DNA of 64,000 bases from Bog-473 sp963766995. Its GTDB lineage: Bacteria; Actinomycetota; Acidimicrobiia; Acidimicrobiales; RAAP-2. Both the position numbers and the translations under genes were made by a program. Positions within the stretch are counted from its first letter, which is position 1. Each line of letters starts with the position of its first letter. Location: positions 1 through 64,000 of the forward strand of contig CAVYCE010000003.1 of assembly GCA_963766995.1 (NCBI GenBank), written 5' to 3'. Positions 1 to 8,714 of this stretch are shown in pieces. Below the pieces are notes generated by a model. That model made no database searches. It was not told the DNA's origin and saw only the letters and a program-made list of their open reading frames with translations.

Positions 1-730
1 GAGGGCCTTGGGGGGCCTTTCCGACGGGAGGGTAACTGTAACAGGCGCGCGCCGTACCGTCAACGCAGTGGAGCGTGGCTGGTCCCACTCGGACACGGCC
101 TGAGGCAGTGCGTTGAATTTAACGTACCGCTGAGACCGAGTCAGATCGTGGATACTCCGACTCCCCCATCCGACCTCCACCTGGGAGCCAACCCGTTCCT
201 GACACATGAAGACGCCGGCTCGAAAATGGGACAGTCACCAAGAGCAGACTCACGGCAACGCTGCGGCAATCTCCCAGCTCAACCGCAGGGTATCTGGTGA
301 CGTCCTCACCCCAGGAGCTGGTCGCTCAACCGGTGGAGGTAGACACTGTGATGGCCATGTGGACCAGCCGAAGCCGGTCCACATGCCACCCAGCGCTCGA
401 GACCCAATGGGCTTTCCGCCTCAGTTCGCCCCGCTCCGGGGCTCTTACCTACGGCGTGCGCTGCTCACTGAACTTCCCGACTGATTGCACTTCGAACAAT
501 GAACCCCCCACATGTCGCCCAGATGACCGCTGCCTTACATCTGTTGTCCTTCCACATAACCGCACTGGTCGGCCGAGGATCTCGGCTCCAGTGACCCACC
601 GGTGCCAGTGCGGCACGATAAGCAGGCTGGTGCCGATTCAGGTCCCTTGAGCTGGACGTTTGGCGCCACAGCTCCCAGCCTTTCCACGCCACCCGGATTG
701 CACAAGGCACCTGAGGTAGCGTCGCTGCTG
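1..730. other. Left-edge region without a supported gene
   Basis: I see no recognisable protein in any frame. The open frames here are short, overlap one another on both strands and show no family motif or ribosome binding site. The only clear structure is a perfect inverted repeat at 356-385. The next gene could formally begin at a GTG at 602, but its conserved domain begins just after the ATG at 731, so this stretch is probably the upstream region of that gene. Confidence 0.5.
356..385. repeat. Perfect 10-bp inverted repeat with a 10-nt loop
   Basis: CATGTGGACC (356-365) is the exact reverse complement of GGTCCACATG (376-385). No T-run follows on either strand, so a simple intrinsic terminator is unlikely. 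It lies about 350 bp upstream of the cyclase gene and could be an operator or an RNA hairpin; the function is unknown. Confidence 0.6.
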
Positions 731-3499
731 ATGGTCGAGGGACCACTTGCAACGTTTACCGTTCTCTTCACTGACATCGAAGGTTCGACCACGCTGTGGG
801 AAGAGCAGCCAGACGCCATGCACGTCGCCCTCATCCGGCACGACGCCATACTGCGGTCCTCCATTGAAGAACCCGGCGGCGTGGTGTTTCGAACGCTCGG
901 TGACTCATTTTGTGCCACCTTCGACTCCCCCGACGCGGCGCTCGCTGCCGTCGTGCTGGCCCAACAGCGCCTCACGGCCGAACCATGGCCCCAGAAGGCG
1001 ACTATCCGAGTCCGAATGGGGTTGCATACTGGCCCCTGCATCGCCAGAGATGGCGACTTCTTCGGCCCTGCGGTCAACCGGACCGCCCGACTTGAGAGTG
1101 CCGCGCACGGTGGGCAAACCGTGCTGTCTGAGGCCACCGCCGAGTTGGTGACGCCCGTACTGCTCGAGCAAGTGGAACTCCGGGATCTCGGTCTGCACCG
1201 CCTAAAGGATCTGGGCCGACCCGAACACGTCTTTCAAGTCACTGCACCAGGTCTGCCCAGCGAATTCCCGCCGCTGCGATCGCTGGAGAATCCGGACCTA
1301 CCCAACAACCTGCCGGAGCAGTTCACCACCTTCATTGGCCGCGACGCCGAGCTGATGGAGATCCGAGCCCTCATTGAACAGGCTCGGTTGGTCACCTTGG
1401 TCGGCTCGGGCGGTTCCGGCAAGACCCGGCTAGCCCTCCAAGTGGCAGCAGAGCTGCTTGATGGCACCGGAGCCGGTGTCTGGTTCGTCGAGCTGGCCGC
1501 CGTCACCGATGCCGATCGGGTCATGGCTTCGTTGCTCTCCGCACTGGGCCTACGAGAGAAGCCGGGTCGACCGTTGTTCGAGACGTTGGTCGAGTCCATC
1601 GGCAGTCGACACATTTTGGTGGTGCTCGACAACTGCGAGCACGTGATTGGCGAAGTGGCCTCCATCGCTGACCGACTCCTGCGGGTCTGCCCGCATGTGC
1701 ACCTCCTAGCCACCAGCCGAGAGACACTTGCCATCGACGCCGAGTGGACCTATCGGGTGCCATCGCTCTCCCTCCCACCCGCTGGCGTCGACATTGAGAA
1801 CGCGCTCAGCTTCGATGCAGTGCAGCTCTTCGTGGACCGGGCCCGCCAGCACCAGCCTGGGTTCACCGCTGATGACGGGAACCTGCACATCGTTCTCGAC
1901 CTGTGCCGACGTCTGGACGGCATTCCGCTGGCCCTGGAACTCGCTGCGGTGCGGTTGCGCTCAATGGCACTCCCCGACATTTTGCGCCACCTCCATGACC
2001 GCTTCGCCCTCCTCACCGGCGGCAGCCGCACTGCCATTGCCCGCCACCAAACGCTGCGGGCCACCGTCGACTGGTCGTATGACCTTCTCAGCCACGACGA
2101 AGCACTGGTACTGCGGGGTCTGTCCGTGTTCGCCGGCGGGTTCACGGTCGAAGCGGCCGAGGCTGTGTGCGTCAGCGCAACGATCGCCAGCTTCTCCTTC
2201 TTGAACATCTTGGCGTCACTGTCGGACAAGAGCCTGGTACAAGCCGACATCGGCGAGTCCACCCGCTATCACCTCAACGAAACCATCCGCCAATACGCCC
2301 GGGAGCGACTGGCCGAGGACGGCGACCAAGTGGCCCAGTCGTCGAGACAGGCGCATGCGCACTTCTATTTGCATCTGGCTGAGCGGGTCGCCCCTGAACT
2401 TTCCGGCGGTGATCAGAAATCGTGGCTCGATGTGCTGGAGCTCGAACGTGACAATCTCCGCGCCACCATCGCCTTCTTCCTCGACCGCCAGGCAGACACC
2501 AATCATGCTCTTCGCTTCTGCGTCGCACTGCGTCGCTTCTGGTTTGCCCGGGGCTACTGGAACGAAGGAAGCGAGATCCTCGCCGCCGCGCTCGACCTGG
2601 CACACAGTAATGCCGTTGACCGGGTCGAAGCGGGTGCCCTCCGAGCGGCCGCCTTGGTCGCGGCCGGGCAGCTGTGGTCCCGTCGTTCGATCTACAACAC
2701 CGCCGACCGCTTCTATCAAGAGGGTCTGGACATTGGCCGATCACTGCAGGACGATAGTGTGATCGCCGAATGCCTATGCGGCATCGCTTGGGCCGCCTTC
2801 TCGTTGGGCCAGCGAGAAGCGGCCGTGCCCATCATGGATGAGTCACTCGAACACGCCCGTCGGGCCGGTAACCCCCAACTTCTCGGGACGGTGCTGGAGC
2901 GGCGGGCCAGCATCAACTACAGCGACCTGACCCAGGCTCGGGCCAACTATGCCGAAGCGCTCGAGTGCCTTCGTTTGGCCGAAGATCTGATGAATATCGG
3001 GATCGTCGAGAACAATCTGGCCGACCTAGAGCTCATTACCGGCAATACCGAGAGCGCCCGATCACACCTGCAGAGCGCATTGGCCATTTCGCATGAACTG
3101 CGGGACGAATCGGTCATGTACAACCTGGTGAATCTCGGTCACCTGGCCTTGCTTGACGGCGAGATTGCCGGAGCCCAGGATCTCTACCATCAGGCGCTGC
3201 GTCACTCGCGTCGGGCCGGCGACCAGTTCATGATTGCCAATTCCACCCTCGGTCTGGCCATCTGCCTATCGGCCGACGGTGAAGCTGAAGCGGCAGCGCA
3301 ACTCCACGGGGTGACCGACGGCGTCCTCGCCCACGTCGGCGGCGTGCTAGACGTCATGGAAGATCGCCTCCGTCATGAAGACCATCTTCGCCTGCGGCAA
3401 CGGTTAGGCGACGGCGAGTTCGAACGCCACTATCAGCACGGCATGACTCACCGCGAGGTTGACGGCATTGAGCGCACCCTGCAGGCAGTCAAGTCCTGA
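731..3499 (+). CDS. Class III nucleotidyl cyclase-NTPase-TPR signalling protein
   Basis: A cytoplasmic protein of 922 residues in three parts. Residues about 8-170 form a class III cyclase domain: metal-binding Asp15 (FTDIEGST) and Asp58 (LGDSF), a candidate adenine-specifying Asp109, and transition-state Asn116 and Arg120 (VNRTARL). Residues about 200-560 are a STAND-type NTPase with Walker A GSGGSGKT (225-232), Walker B LVVLD (296-300) and an LATSRE motif. The remainder is helical TPR-like sequence. Such fusions are common in Actinobacteria, where a signal sensed through TPR/NTPase modules is thought to control cNMP synthesis. No DNA-binding domain is present. I chose the ATG at 731 because the GTG at 602 adds 43 residues that look non-coding. 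The 3' end overlaps the convergent glycosylase gene by 11 bp. Confidence 0.85.
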   Translation: MVEGPLATFTVLFTDIEGSTTLWEEQPDAMHVALIRHDAILRSSIEEPGGVVFRTLGDSFCATFDSPDAALAAVVLAQQRLTAEPWPQKATIRVRMGLHTGPCIARDGDFFGPAVNRTARLESAAHGGQTVLSEATAELVTPVLLEQVELRDLGLHRLKDLGRPEHVFQVTAPGLPSEFPPLRSLENPDLPNNLPEQFTTFIGRDAELMEIRALIEQARLVTLVGSGGSGKTRLALQVAAELLDGTGAGVWFVELAAVTDADRVMASLLSALGLREKPGRPLFETLVESIGSRHILVVLDNCEHVIGEVASIADRLLRVCPHVHLLATSRETLAIDAEWTYRVPSLSLPPAGVDIENALSFDAVQLFVDRARQHQPGFTADDGNLHIVLDLCRRLDGIPLALELAAVRLRSMALPDILRHLHDRFALLTGGSRTAIARHQTLRATVDWSYDLLSHDEALVLRGLSVFAGGFTVEAAEAVCVSATIASFSFLNILASLSDKSLVQADIGESTRYHLNETIRQYARERLAEDGDQVAQSSRQAHAHFYLHLAERVAPELSGGDQKSWLDVLELERDNLRATIAFFLDRQADTNHALRFCVALRRFWFARGYWNEGSEILAAALDLAHSNAVDRVEAGALRAAALVAAGQLWSRRSIYNTADRFYQEGLDIGRSLQDDSVIAECLCGIAWAAFSLGQREAAVPIMDESLEHARRAGNPQLLGTVLERRASINYSDLTQARANYAEALECLRLAEDLMNIGIVENNLADLELITGNTESARSHLQSALAISHELRDESVMYNLVNLGHLALLDGEIAGAQDLYHQALRHSRRAGDQFMIANSTLGLAICLSADGEAEAAAQLHGVTDGVLAHVGGVLDVMEDRLRHEDHLRLRQRLGDGEFERHYQHGMTHREVDGIERTLQAVKS

Positions 3500-4160
3500 T
3501 TCGCCCTGACACGTTCACGTCGGCATCCACCCAGAAGCGCCAAGGTTCATTGGTCGCCACACTGATACCGACGCGTGGACCCACGGCAGGCAAGGCCGGC
3601 GGGAGCGTCCCATCGTCAAGAAGGGTCACCATCGACGTCGCGTTGAGTAAGTCAATGCCGTTGCTGTCGCCGTCAATGCCAAGGGCCTGACAGAGCTTGG
3701 CCGGTCCATTGCACAAATCCCGATCCCGCCGAGCCGCCGGTCGGGCCAGGCGCATGGATTCGACACCGTCCAGTGGGGACAGGGCCCGGATCAGGACGGC
3801 ACCGGCCACTCCAACCGGTTGACACACCACGTTGGCGCACCAATGCATGCCATACGTGAAGTACACGTAGAGAAACCCGGAAGGCCCGAACATCACCTTC
3901 GTCCGAGGTGTTTCGCCTCTATACGCATGTGACGCCGGGTCATCTCCTCCCCGGTAGGCCTCGACCTCGACGATGCGCCCCGATCGTAGGTTTCCCGCGC
4001 CGTCCCGGCTCTGCAGCACCTTGTTAAGCAACTGGGGTGCCAACTGCACCGGATCACCATCGAGGTCGCTGCGGTTGATGTCCGAGTACTGCACGTCGGA
4101 GCCGTCTCGCATGAAGAAAGGAGGGTACCGGCTCATATGCATCCACGTACCAGGCCGCAC
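3489..4160 (-). CDS. 3-methyladenine DNA glycosylase (AAG/Mpg family)
   Basis: Base-excision repair enzyme that removes alkylated purines such as 3-methyladenine and hypoxanthine. The 223 residues match the single-domain AAG fold. VEVEAY at 64-69 carries the catalytic Glu67 and the base-flipping Tyr69, and His78 (ASHAYRG) matches the conserved active-site histidine; the YGMHWCANV strand and the NGPAKL loop are also typical. It is a single gene convergent with the cyclase gene and divergent from the copper genes. The first residues up to about 17 are not conserved, so translation may start at a downstream ATG. The fold assignment is firm; the substrate range is family knowledge. Confidence 0.88.
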   Translation of the reverse strand: MRPGTWMHMSRYPPFFMRDGSDVQYSDINRSDLDGDPVQLAPQLLNKVLQSRDGAGNLRSGRIVEVEAYRGGDDPASHAYRGETPRTKVMFGPSGFLYVYFTYGMHWCANVVCQPVGVAGAVLIRALSPLDGVESMRLARPAARRDRDLCNGPAKLCQALGIDGDSNGIDLLNATSMVTLLDDGTLPPALPAVGPRVGISVATNEPWRFWVDADVNVSGRIRT

Positions 4161-4177
4161 CGACGCTCCGCGTTTCG

Positions 4178-4206
4178 TTGACCCTCGGAAAAGACGTTGC
4201 TACAGT
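4178..4206 (+). promoter_or_regulatory. Sigma-70-type promoter of the copper gene pair
   Basis: TTGACC (4178-4183) and TACAGT (4201-4206) are separated by exactly 17 bp. Transcription would start near 4213, leaving a leader of about 170 nt before the oxidase ATG at 4384. The leader holds a nested stem: GGTCA (4241-4245) with TGACC (4276-4280) around GGTGC (4257-4261) with GCACC (4269-4273). Confidence 0.55.
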
Positions 4207-4383
4207 CACGGCGCTTCAACCCAAGGGCGGATGTTCGCAGGGTCAAGGGAGTGACTGGTGCGGACAAAGCACCGATGACCTCAATCAACTGCACCCTTCA
4301 CGTCGGTCAAATCATTTAGGCCGAACCCACGACATCAGGAAGGTCGAGCCCCACAACGTGCGATTTGGCGGCATGCATCTCCG

Positions 4384-5457
4384 ATGAGCGACAGCATCGA
4401 CCGCCGCAAGCTGCTTGCCCTGGGTGGATCAGCGCCGCTGATGTGGATCGGCGGCAAGCGGCTGATCGACATCGACGGCACGCAGGTCGACAAGTCAGCC
4501 CGCTCACACGTGGCCGAGTTGGCCGACATGAGGGCCAGTTCCATGTCGGTGCCGCCCAACACCATTGTCGAGAACAACTTCCCTATCCCGACCCCTGCTC
4601 CGGGCGGACAGATTCGGGAGTATTGGGTCCAGGCCTCTTCGCTCATGTGGAATCTCGTCCCGACGGGACATGACGACTGGATGGACGAGCCGGTGCACGG
4701 CCCCACGACATTCCGCGCCTACGCCTACCAATCGTTCAGTCCCGGATTCGCCACGCCCACTGCCCCACCGTCGATTCCCGGACCGCTTCTCTCGGGTGAA
4801 GTGGGAGACGTCCTCAAGGTGCACTTCCGCAATGGCGACACGCACTTCAACCAAGGCATCACGATGCATCCGCATGGTGTCCGCTACAACCCCGATTACG
4901 AAGGCGCCTATCTCGGGAAGTACACGCATGTGGGTGGCTTCATTGCCCCGCAACAGGAGTTCACGTATTACTGGGAGTGCGTACCCGAGTCCGTCGGGGT
5001 GTGGCCGTACCACGATCATGGGCCCAATGAACTGCTCAATGTGGAACGCGGACTCTTCGGACCGCTCATCGTTCGCCCCAAGGGTGCGATGGTGCCTGAC
5101 GTGGAGAACTTCCTCTTCTTCCATTCCGTCACGCCGGACGTAGCCAATTTCGAACGGTCGTTCATGTGTATCAACGGGCACGCCTACGCCGGAAATACGC
5201 CCACCATTACGGCCGCGGTGGGTCAGAAAGTGGCGTTTCATGTCATTGGCGCCGACGCCAACTTCCACACGTTCCACATTCACGGCCATCGCTGGGTAAA
5301 CGACACCGGTCATCCCAATGACAATCCCAATCTGGGCCCGTTCAACGGTGTCACGGCCAACTTTGTCGAGGACAACATGGGTCGTTGGCTCTATCACTGC
5401 CATGTCGGGCCACACATGATGATGGGTATGGCAGGGTGGTACATAGTGACGGACTAG
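4384..5457 (+). CDS. Two-domain multicopper oxidase, probably exported by Tat
   Basis: A 357-residue copper enzyme, likely oxidising phenolic, metal or nitrogenous substrates outside the membrane. A short twin-arginine N-terminus (RRKLLALGG) precedes two cupredoxin domains. Copper ligands are visible: HPHG (His162, His164), YHDHG (His210, His212), HTFHIHGH (295-302) and HCHVGPHMMMGM (338-349), which supplies the type 1 Cys339, His344 and a nearby Met. With only two domains it resembles small laccases and Cu nitrite reductases rather than three-domain laccases; the HCH pattern suggests trinuclear-site chemistry between subunits. The substrate cannot be read from the sequence. The downstream secreted protein with its own type 1 copper site, 74 bp away on the same strand, is a plausible electron partner. 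Confidence 0.85.
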   Translation: MSDSIDRRKLLALGGSAPLMWIGGKRLIDIDGTQVDKSARSHVAELADMRASSMSVPPNTIVENNFPIPTPAPGGQIREYWVQASSLMWNLVPTGHDDWMDEPVHGPTTFRAYAYQSFSPGFATPTAPPSIPGPLLSGEVGDVLKVHFRNGDTHFNQGITMHPHGVRYNPDYEGAYLGKYTHVGGFIAPQQEFTYYWECVPESVGVWPYHDHGPNELLNVERGLFGPLIVRPKGAMVPDVENFLFFHSVTPDVANFERSFMCINGHAYAGNTPTITAAVGQKVAFHVIGADANFHTFHIHGHRWVNDTGHPNDNPNLGPFNGVTANFVEDNMGRWLYHCHVGPHMMMGMAGWYIVTD

Positions 5458-5531
5458 TACTGGAGCCAGTGCCCTCGCGAGGCACGGACACGCATGCAAT
5501 TACCACTAATCCACCGACCGCTGGGGGTCTC

Positions 5532-7313
5532 ATGCCACACAAGACGATTCGTTTCAGCACCGCCGCCCGACTCGCCATTTCCGCTCTGACCGGCGCGCTG
5601 ATGCTCAGCGCTGCACTGATCGGCCCTATGGGAGTGGGCAGCACCTCAGCCGGTGCAGCCGACACCTATCCGGCGTCGGACAACCCGCAGGCCCCTCCCA
5701 CGGCTCCCGCTGCCTCGGCCACTAAGACGTTGCATGTCTGCGCCCCCGGCGGACCCCACACGGCCCATTGCTTCGCCACCATCCAGAAAGCGGTCAATGC
5801 CAGCAAGGTGGGCGATACCATCCGCGTTCCCGAAGGCACGTACAAGACCCCGGTCAACATTGATGGTCCCCAGCACAACTATTTGAAATTGATCGGTTCG
5901 CCGTCCAAGCCCACCGCCACGGTCATCAACCTCAAGGGTCTCCCAGTGGCGGACCGCCAGGATGCCATTGAAATTGACGGGGCCAACGAGGTCACCATCA
6001 ACGGATTCTCCGCCTACCACTACCTGGGCAATGGCTTCTTTGCTGATAACGCCTATGAGTACTTCTTCACCAACTTGGTCGCCGGTTTCGGGGGCACATA
6101 CGGCATCTACGCCTTCAACTCCATCGGAGGCTTCATCACCGATTCGGACTCGTTCTACAACAACGATTCCGGGTACTACATCGGCCAAACGCCATTCCAG
6201 AATCAACCCGTGCAGTCTTTCGTGTCCAAGGTTCGATCATGGGGCAACGTCTTGGGTTTTTCCGGGACCAACATGAAGTACGTCACCATTGAGAAGTCGC
6301 TCTGGTACGACAATGGCATCGGCATCGTCCCCAACGCCCTCGACTCCGAGAAATACGCGCCGCCAGAAAACAACACCATCATCGACAACCAGGTGTTCTG
6401 GAACAATTACAACTATTACAAGGGTGCCCCGTTCGTGATCGAGAAGGGCGCCGACGGGCTCGTCTACCCCATCGGTATCGGCATCCTCCTCTATGGCAGC
6501 CGCAACACCACGGTGCAGGACAACCAGATCTTTGGGAACTACCTGGCCGGCTTCGGCGAAATCGGACAGGTCACACTCAAGGAGACTTCGGCCGCATCGC
6601 TGAACAACAACACGGTGGTGGGCAACGTGTTCGGTCGAGGTGGCAAGGACACCAATGGCTACGACATGGTGTACCCGGGCAGCGTCCTCAGCTTGGTCGA
6701 CACCGGCAACTGCTTCTCCAATAATGTCGTGACCAGTCGCAATCTTCCGGCCACTCCAGCCGGCAGCAGCTACGGACCGGCCTGTCCTTTCAGCGGCACC
6801 AACCCCACCGTGCCGAATGGATTGGCCATCGCCATCTCCTGGCTGGCCGATAAGACTCATGAGAAGTTCTGGGTGATACACAGTCACCCGGCCTTCGATG
6901 GACTCAAGCCATTCACTGTCTACAAGAAGTCGCCAGTGGCCTCCGACAACAGCGCCACGCCGCCGTTGGACGTGATCACCAGCGCGGCGGCGCACCGGAC
7001 CGGAATGGCGCTGACCAGCTACCGAGTGACTGATGCGACCAAGGGCGCCAAGGCGGTCAAGGTGGAGGACGACTTCTTCGCCCCCACGCACATGACGGTC
7101 AAGCCAGGCACCACCGTGGAGTGGAAGTGGTCCTATGCCAACAGCGACACCCACAACGTCAAGCTGATGAGTGGGCCCAAGGGCGTGAAGAAGTTTGCAT
7201 CGCCCTCAGGTGTGGTCGGCATCAGCTGGAAGCACAAGTTCACGGTGGCTGGCACCTACCACCTGGTGTGCACGTTCCATCAGATGATGACGATGACCAT
7301 CACGGTCAGCTAG
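5532..7313 (+). CDS. Secreted right-handed beta-helix protein with C-terminal cupredoxin domain
   Basis: A 593-residue exported protein. A Sec-type signal peptide (residues about 1-45, ending near AGAA) is followed by a parallel beta-helix of the NosD/pectate-lyase type (about 75-450) rich in Asn-containing turns such as NNNTVVGN and NTTVQDNQIFGN. The last 85 residues form a plastocyanin-like domain with a complete type 1 copper set: His541 (DTHNV), Cys580 and His583 (VCTFHQMM), and Met585 or Met586. The longest open frame begins at 5385 inside the oxidase gene; I chose the ATG at 5532 because it has a GGGGG ribosome site (5523-5527) and opens directly into the signal peptide. It is probably cotranscribed with the oxidase. 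A beta-helix joined to a cupredoxin suggests a surface-bound copper electron carrier; that role is inference. Confidence 0.82.
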   Translation: MPHKTIRFSTAARLAISALTGALMLSAALIGPMGVGSTSAGAADTYPASDNPQAPPTAPAASATKTLHVCAPGGPHTAHCFATIQKAVNASKVGDTIRVPEGTYKTPVNIDGPQHNYLKLIGSPSKPTATVINLKGLPVADRQDAIEIDGANEVTINGFSAYHYLGNGFFADNAYEYFFTNLVAGFGGTYGIYAFNSIGGFITDSDSFYNNDSGYYIGQTPFQNQPVQSFVSKVRSWGNVLGFSGTNMKYVTIEKSLWYDNGIGIVPNALDSEKYAPPENNTIIDNQVFWNNYNYYKGAPFVIEKGADGLVYPIGIGILLYGSRNTTVQDNQIFGNYLAGFGEIGQVTLKETSAASLNNNTVVGNVFGRGGKDTNGYDMVYPGSVLSLVDTGNCFSNNVVTSRNLPATPAGSSYGPACPFSGTNPTVPNGLAIAISWLADKTHEKFWVIHSHPAFDGLKPFTVYKKSPVASDNSATPPLDVITSAAAHRTGMALTSYRVTDATKGAKAVKVEDDFFAPTHMTVKPGTTVEWKWSYANSDTHNVKLMSGPKGVKKFASPSGVVGISWKHKFTVAGTYHLVCTFHQMMTMTITVS

Positions 7314-7319
7314 CGAGAA

Positions 7320-8714
7320 CTACTTCGTCCCGTCCCACTGGGCCAGGCGAGTGCGGTCCACCTCTCGCCGGCGGGTGAAGCGCTCCATTTGTTCGGCCAC
7401 CGGTCCGGGCCCAGCACCGCCCGGCGTGCGCCGGCGGGTCACCGCCACTCCGGGCTCAAGTAGCTCTACGGCGGCTTCGCCCAAATCGGGATGGGCCGCC
7501 ACCAGTTCCACCAGTGGCACATGGCGCTCGAGCGAGTCCCGGACAACGCCGCCGACCAGAGAGTGGGCTTGGCGAAATGGCATGCCCTGCTCAACCAGCA
7601 TTTCGGCCAAGTCGATGGCGGCCGCGGCCGGACCATCGGCAGCCGATTGCATCACATCGGCGTTCCAGGTCACGGTGTCGTAGACACCACGCAGCGCAAT
7701 GAGCGCCCTCGTGACCTGAATCACGGCATCGAACAGTGGCTCCTTGTCCTCTTGCAGGTCTCGGTTGTAGGCCAGTGGCAATCCCTTGAGGGTCACGAGC
7801 ACCGACGTCAGGTGGCCGATCAGACGACCGGCCTTGCCCCGCGACAGCTCGGCCACATCGGGGTTCTTCTTCTGCGGCAGCATGGAGCTACCTGTCGAAT
7901 ACGCGTCGTCCATGGTGCAGAAGCCGAACTCCTCGGTGGACCACAGCACGAGCTCCTCCCCCATTCGGGAGATGTGCACGCCCAACAAGGCCAAATCGAA
8001 CAGGGCTTCAGCCACGAAGTCGCGGTCCGACACCGCATCGAGCGAGTTCTCGAACCGTCCATGAAAGCCGAGCTCGGCCGCGACATAGTCCGGGTCAAGC
8101 GGGAGGGATGAACCAGCCAATGCACCGGCGCCGAGGGGCGAGATGTTGAGTCGATCCACCGTGGTGACCAAACGGTCGACGTCGCGCGACAGCGCCCATC
8201 CATGGGCCAAAAGATGGTGGGCCAGCAACACGGGCTGGGCCCGCTGCATGTGGGTGTATCCGGGGAGGTACACCCCATCGGCATCGGCGGCCCGCTTGGC
8301 CAGCGTGTCCTGCAACGACATGACTTCAGCCGCCACGGTAATGAGATTGCGCCGGCACCACAGGCGCAGGTCGGTGGCCACCTGATCGTTGCGGCTCCGG
8401 CCCGTGTGCAGTTTGGCACCGATGTCACCGGCCAGTTCCGTGACGCGGCGCTCGACCGCGGTGTGCACATCCTCGTCTCCGGGCGCGAACACGAAGGCAC
8501 CCGTGGAGAGCTCCTCTTCGACGAGGTCAAGCGTCTCGATCAGCGTCGCCACTTCGTTGTCGGTGAGGATGCCGGACTTGCCCAAGCCCTTGACGTGGGC
8601 CCGGGACCCGGTCAGGTCGTCAAAAGCCAACACCTGATCGAAGGGCAGGCTGATGGTCAGGTCGGCCACTGCTTCGGCCATGCCGGTCGAGATGCGGCCC
8701 TTCCACAGTGTCAT
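7320..8714 (-). CDS. argH: Argininosuccinate lyase
   Basis: Final step of arginine synthesis: argininosuccinate to arginine and fumarate, in the cytosol. The 464 residues cover the whole family length, and the fumarase-superfamily signature GSSMLPQKKNPD is intact, as are TGRSRNDQ and GYTHMQRAQP. The open frame extends further upstream, but the ATG at 8714 overlaps the argG stop by 4 bp (ATGA), the same junction used at several places in this operon, and leads straight into MTLWKGR, a normal ArgH start. It is the last gene of the arg operon and converges on the beta-helix gene with 6 bp between the stop codons. Confidence 0.97.
   Translation of the reverse strand: MTLWKGRISTGMAEAVADLTISLPFDQVLAFDDLTGSRAHVKGLGKSGILTDNEVATLIETLDLVEEELSTGAFVFAPGDEDVHTAVERRVTELAGDIGAKLHTGRSRNDQVATDLRLWCRRNLITVAAEVMSLQDTLAKRAADADGVYLPGYTHMQRAQPVLLAHHLLAHGWALSRDVDRLVTTVDRLNISPLGAGALAGSSLPLDPDYVAAELGFHGRFENSLDAVSDRDFVAEALFDLALLGVHISRMGEELVLWSTEEFGFCTMDDAYSTGSSMLPQKKNPDVAELSRGKAGRLIGHLTSVLVTLKGLPLAYNRDLQEDKEPLFDAVIQVTRALIALRGVYDTVTWNADVMQSAADGPAAAAIDLAEMLVEQGMPFRQAHSLVGGVVRDSLERHVPLVELVAAHPDLGEAAVELLEPGVAVTRRRTPGGAGPGPVAEQMERFTRRREVDRTRLAQWDGTK

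Noticed and set aside
206..650. Two overlapping plus-strand open frames at the left edge
   Set aside because: No recognisable motif, ribosome site or codon pattern; they overlap one another and minus-strand frames.
602..730. N-terminal extension of the cyclase gene from a GTG at 602
   Set aside because: The 43 extra residues are low in order, have no family similarity and lack a ribosome site; the domain begins just after the ATG at 731.
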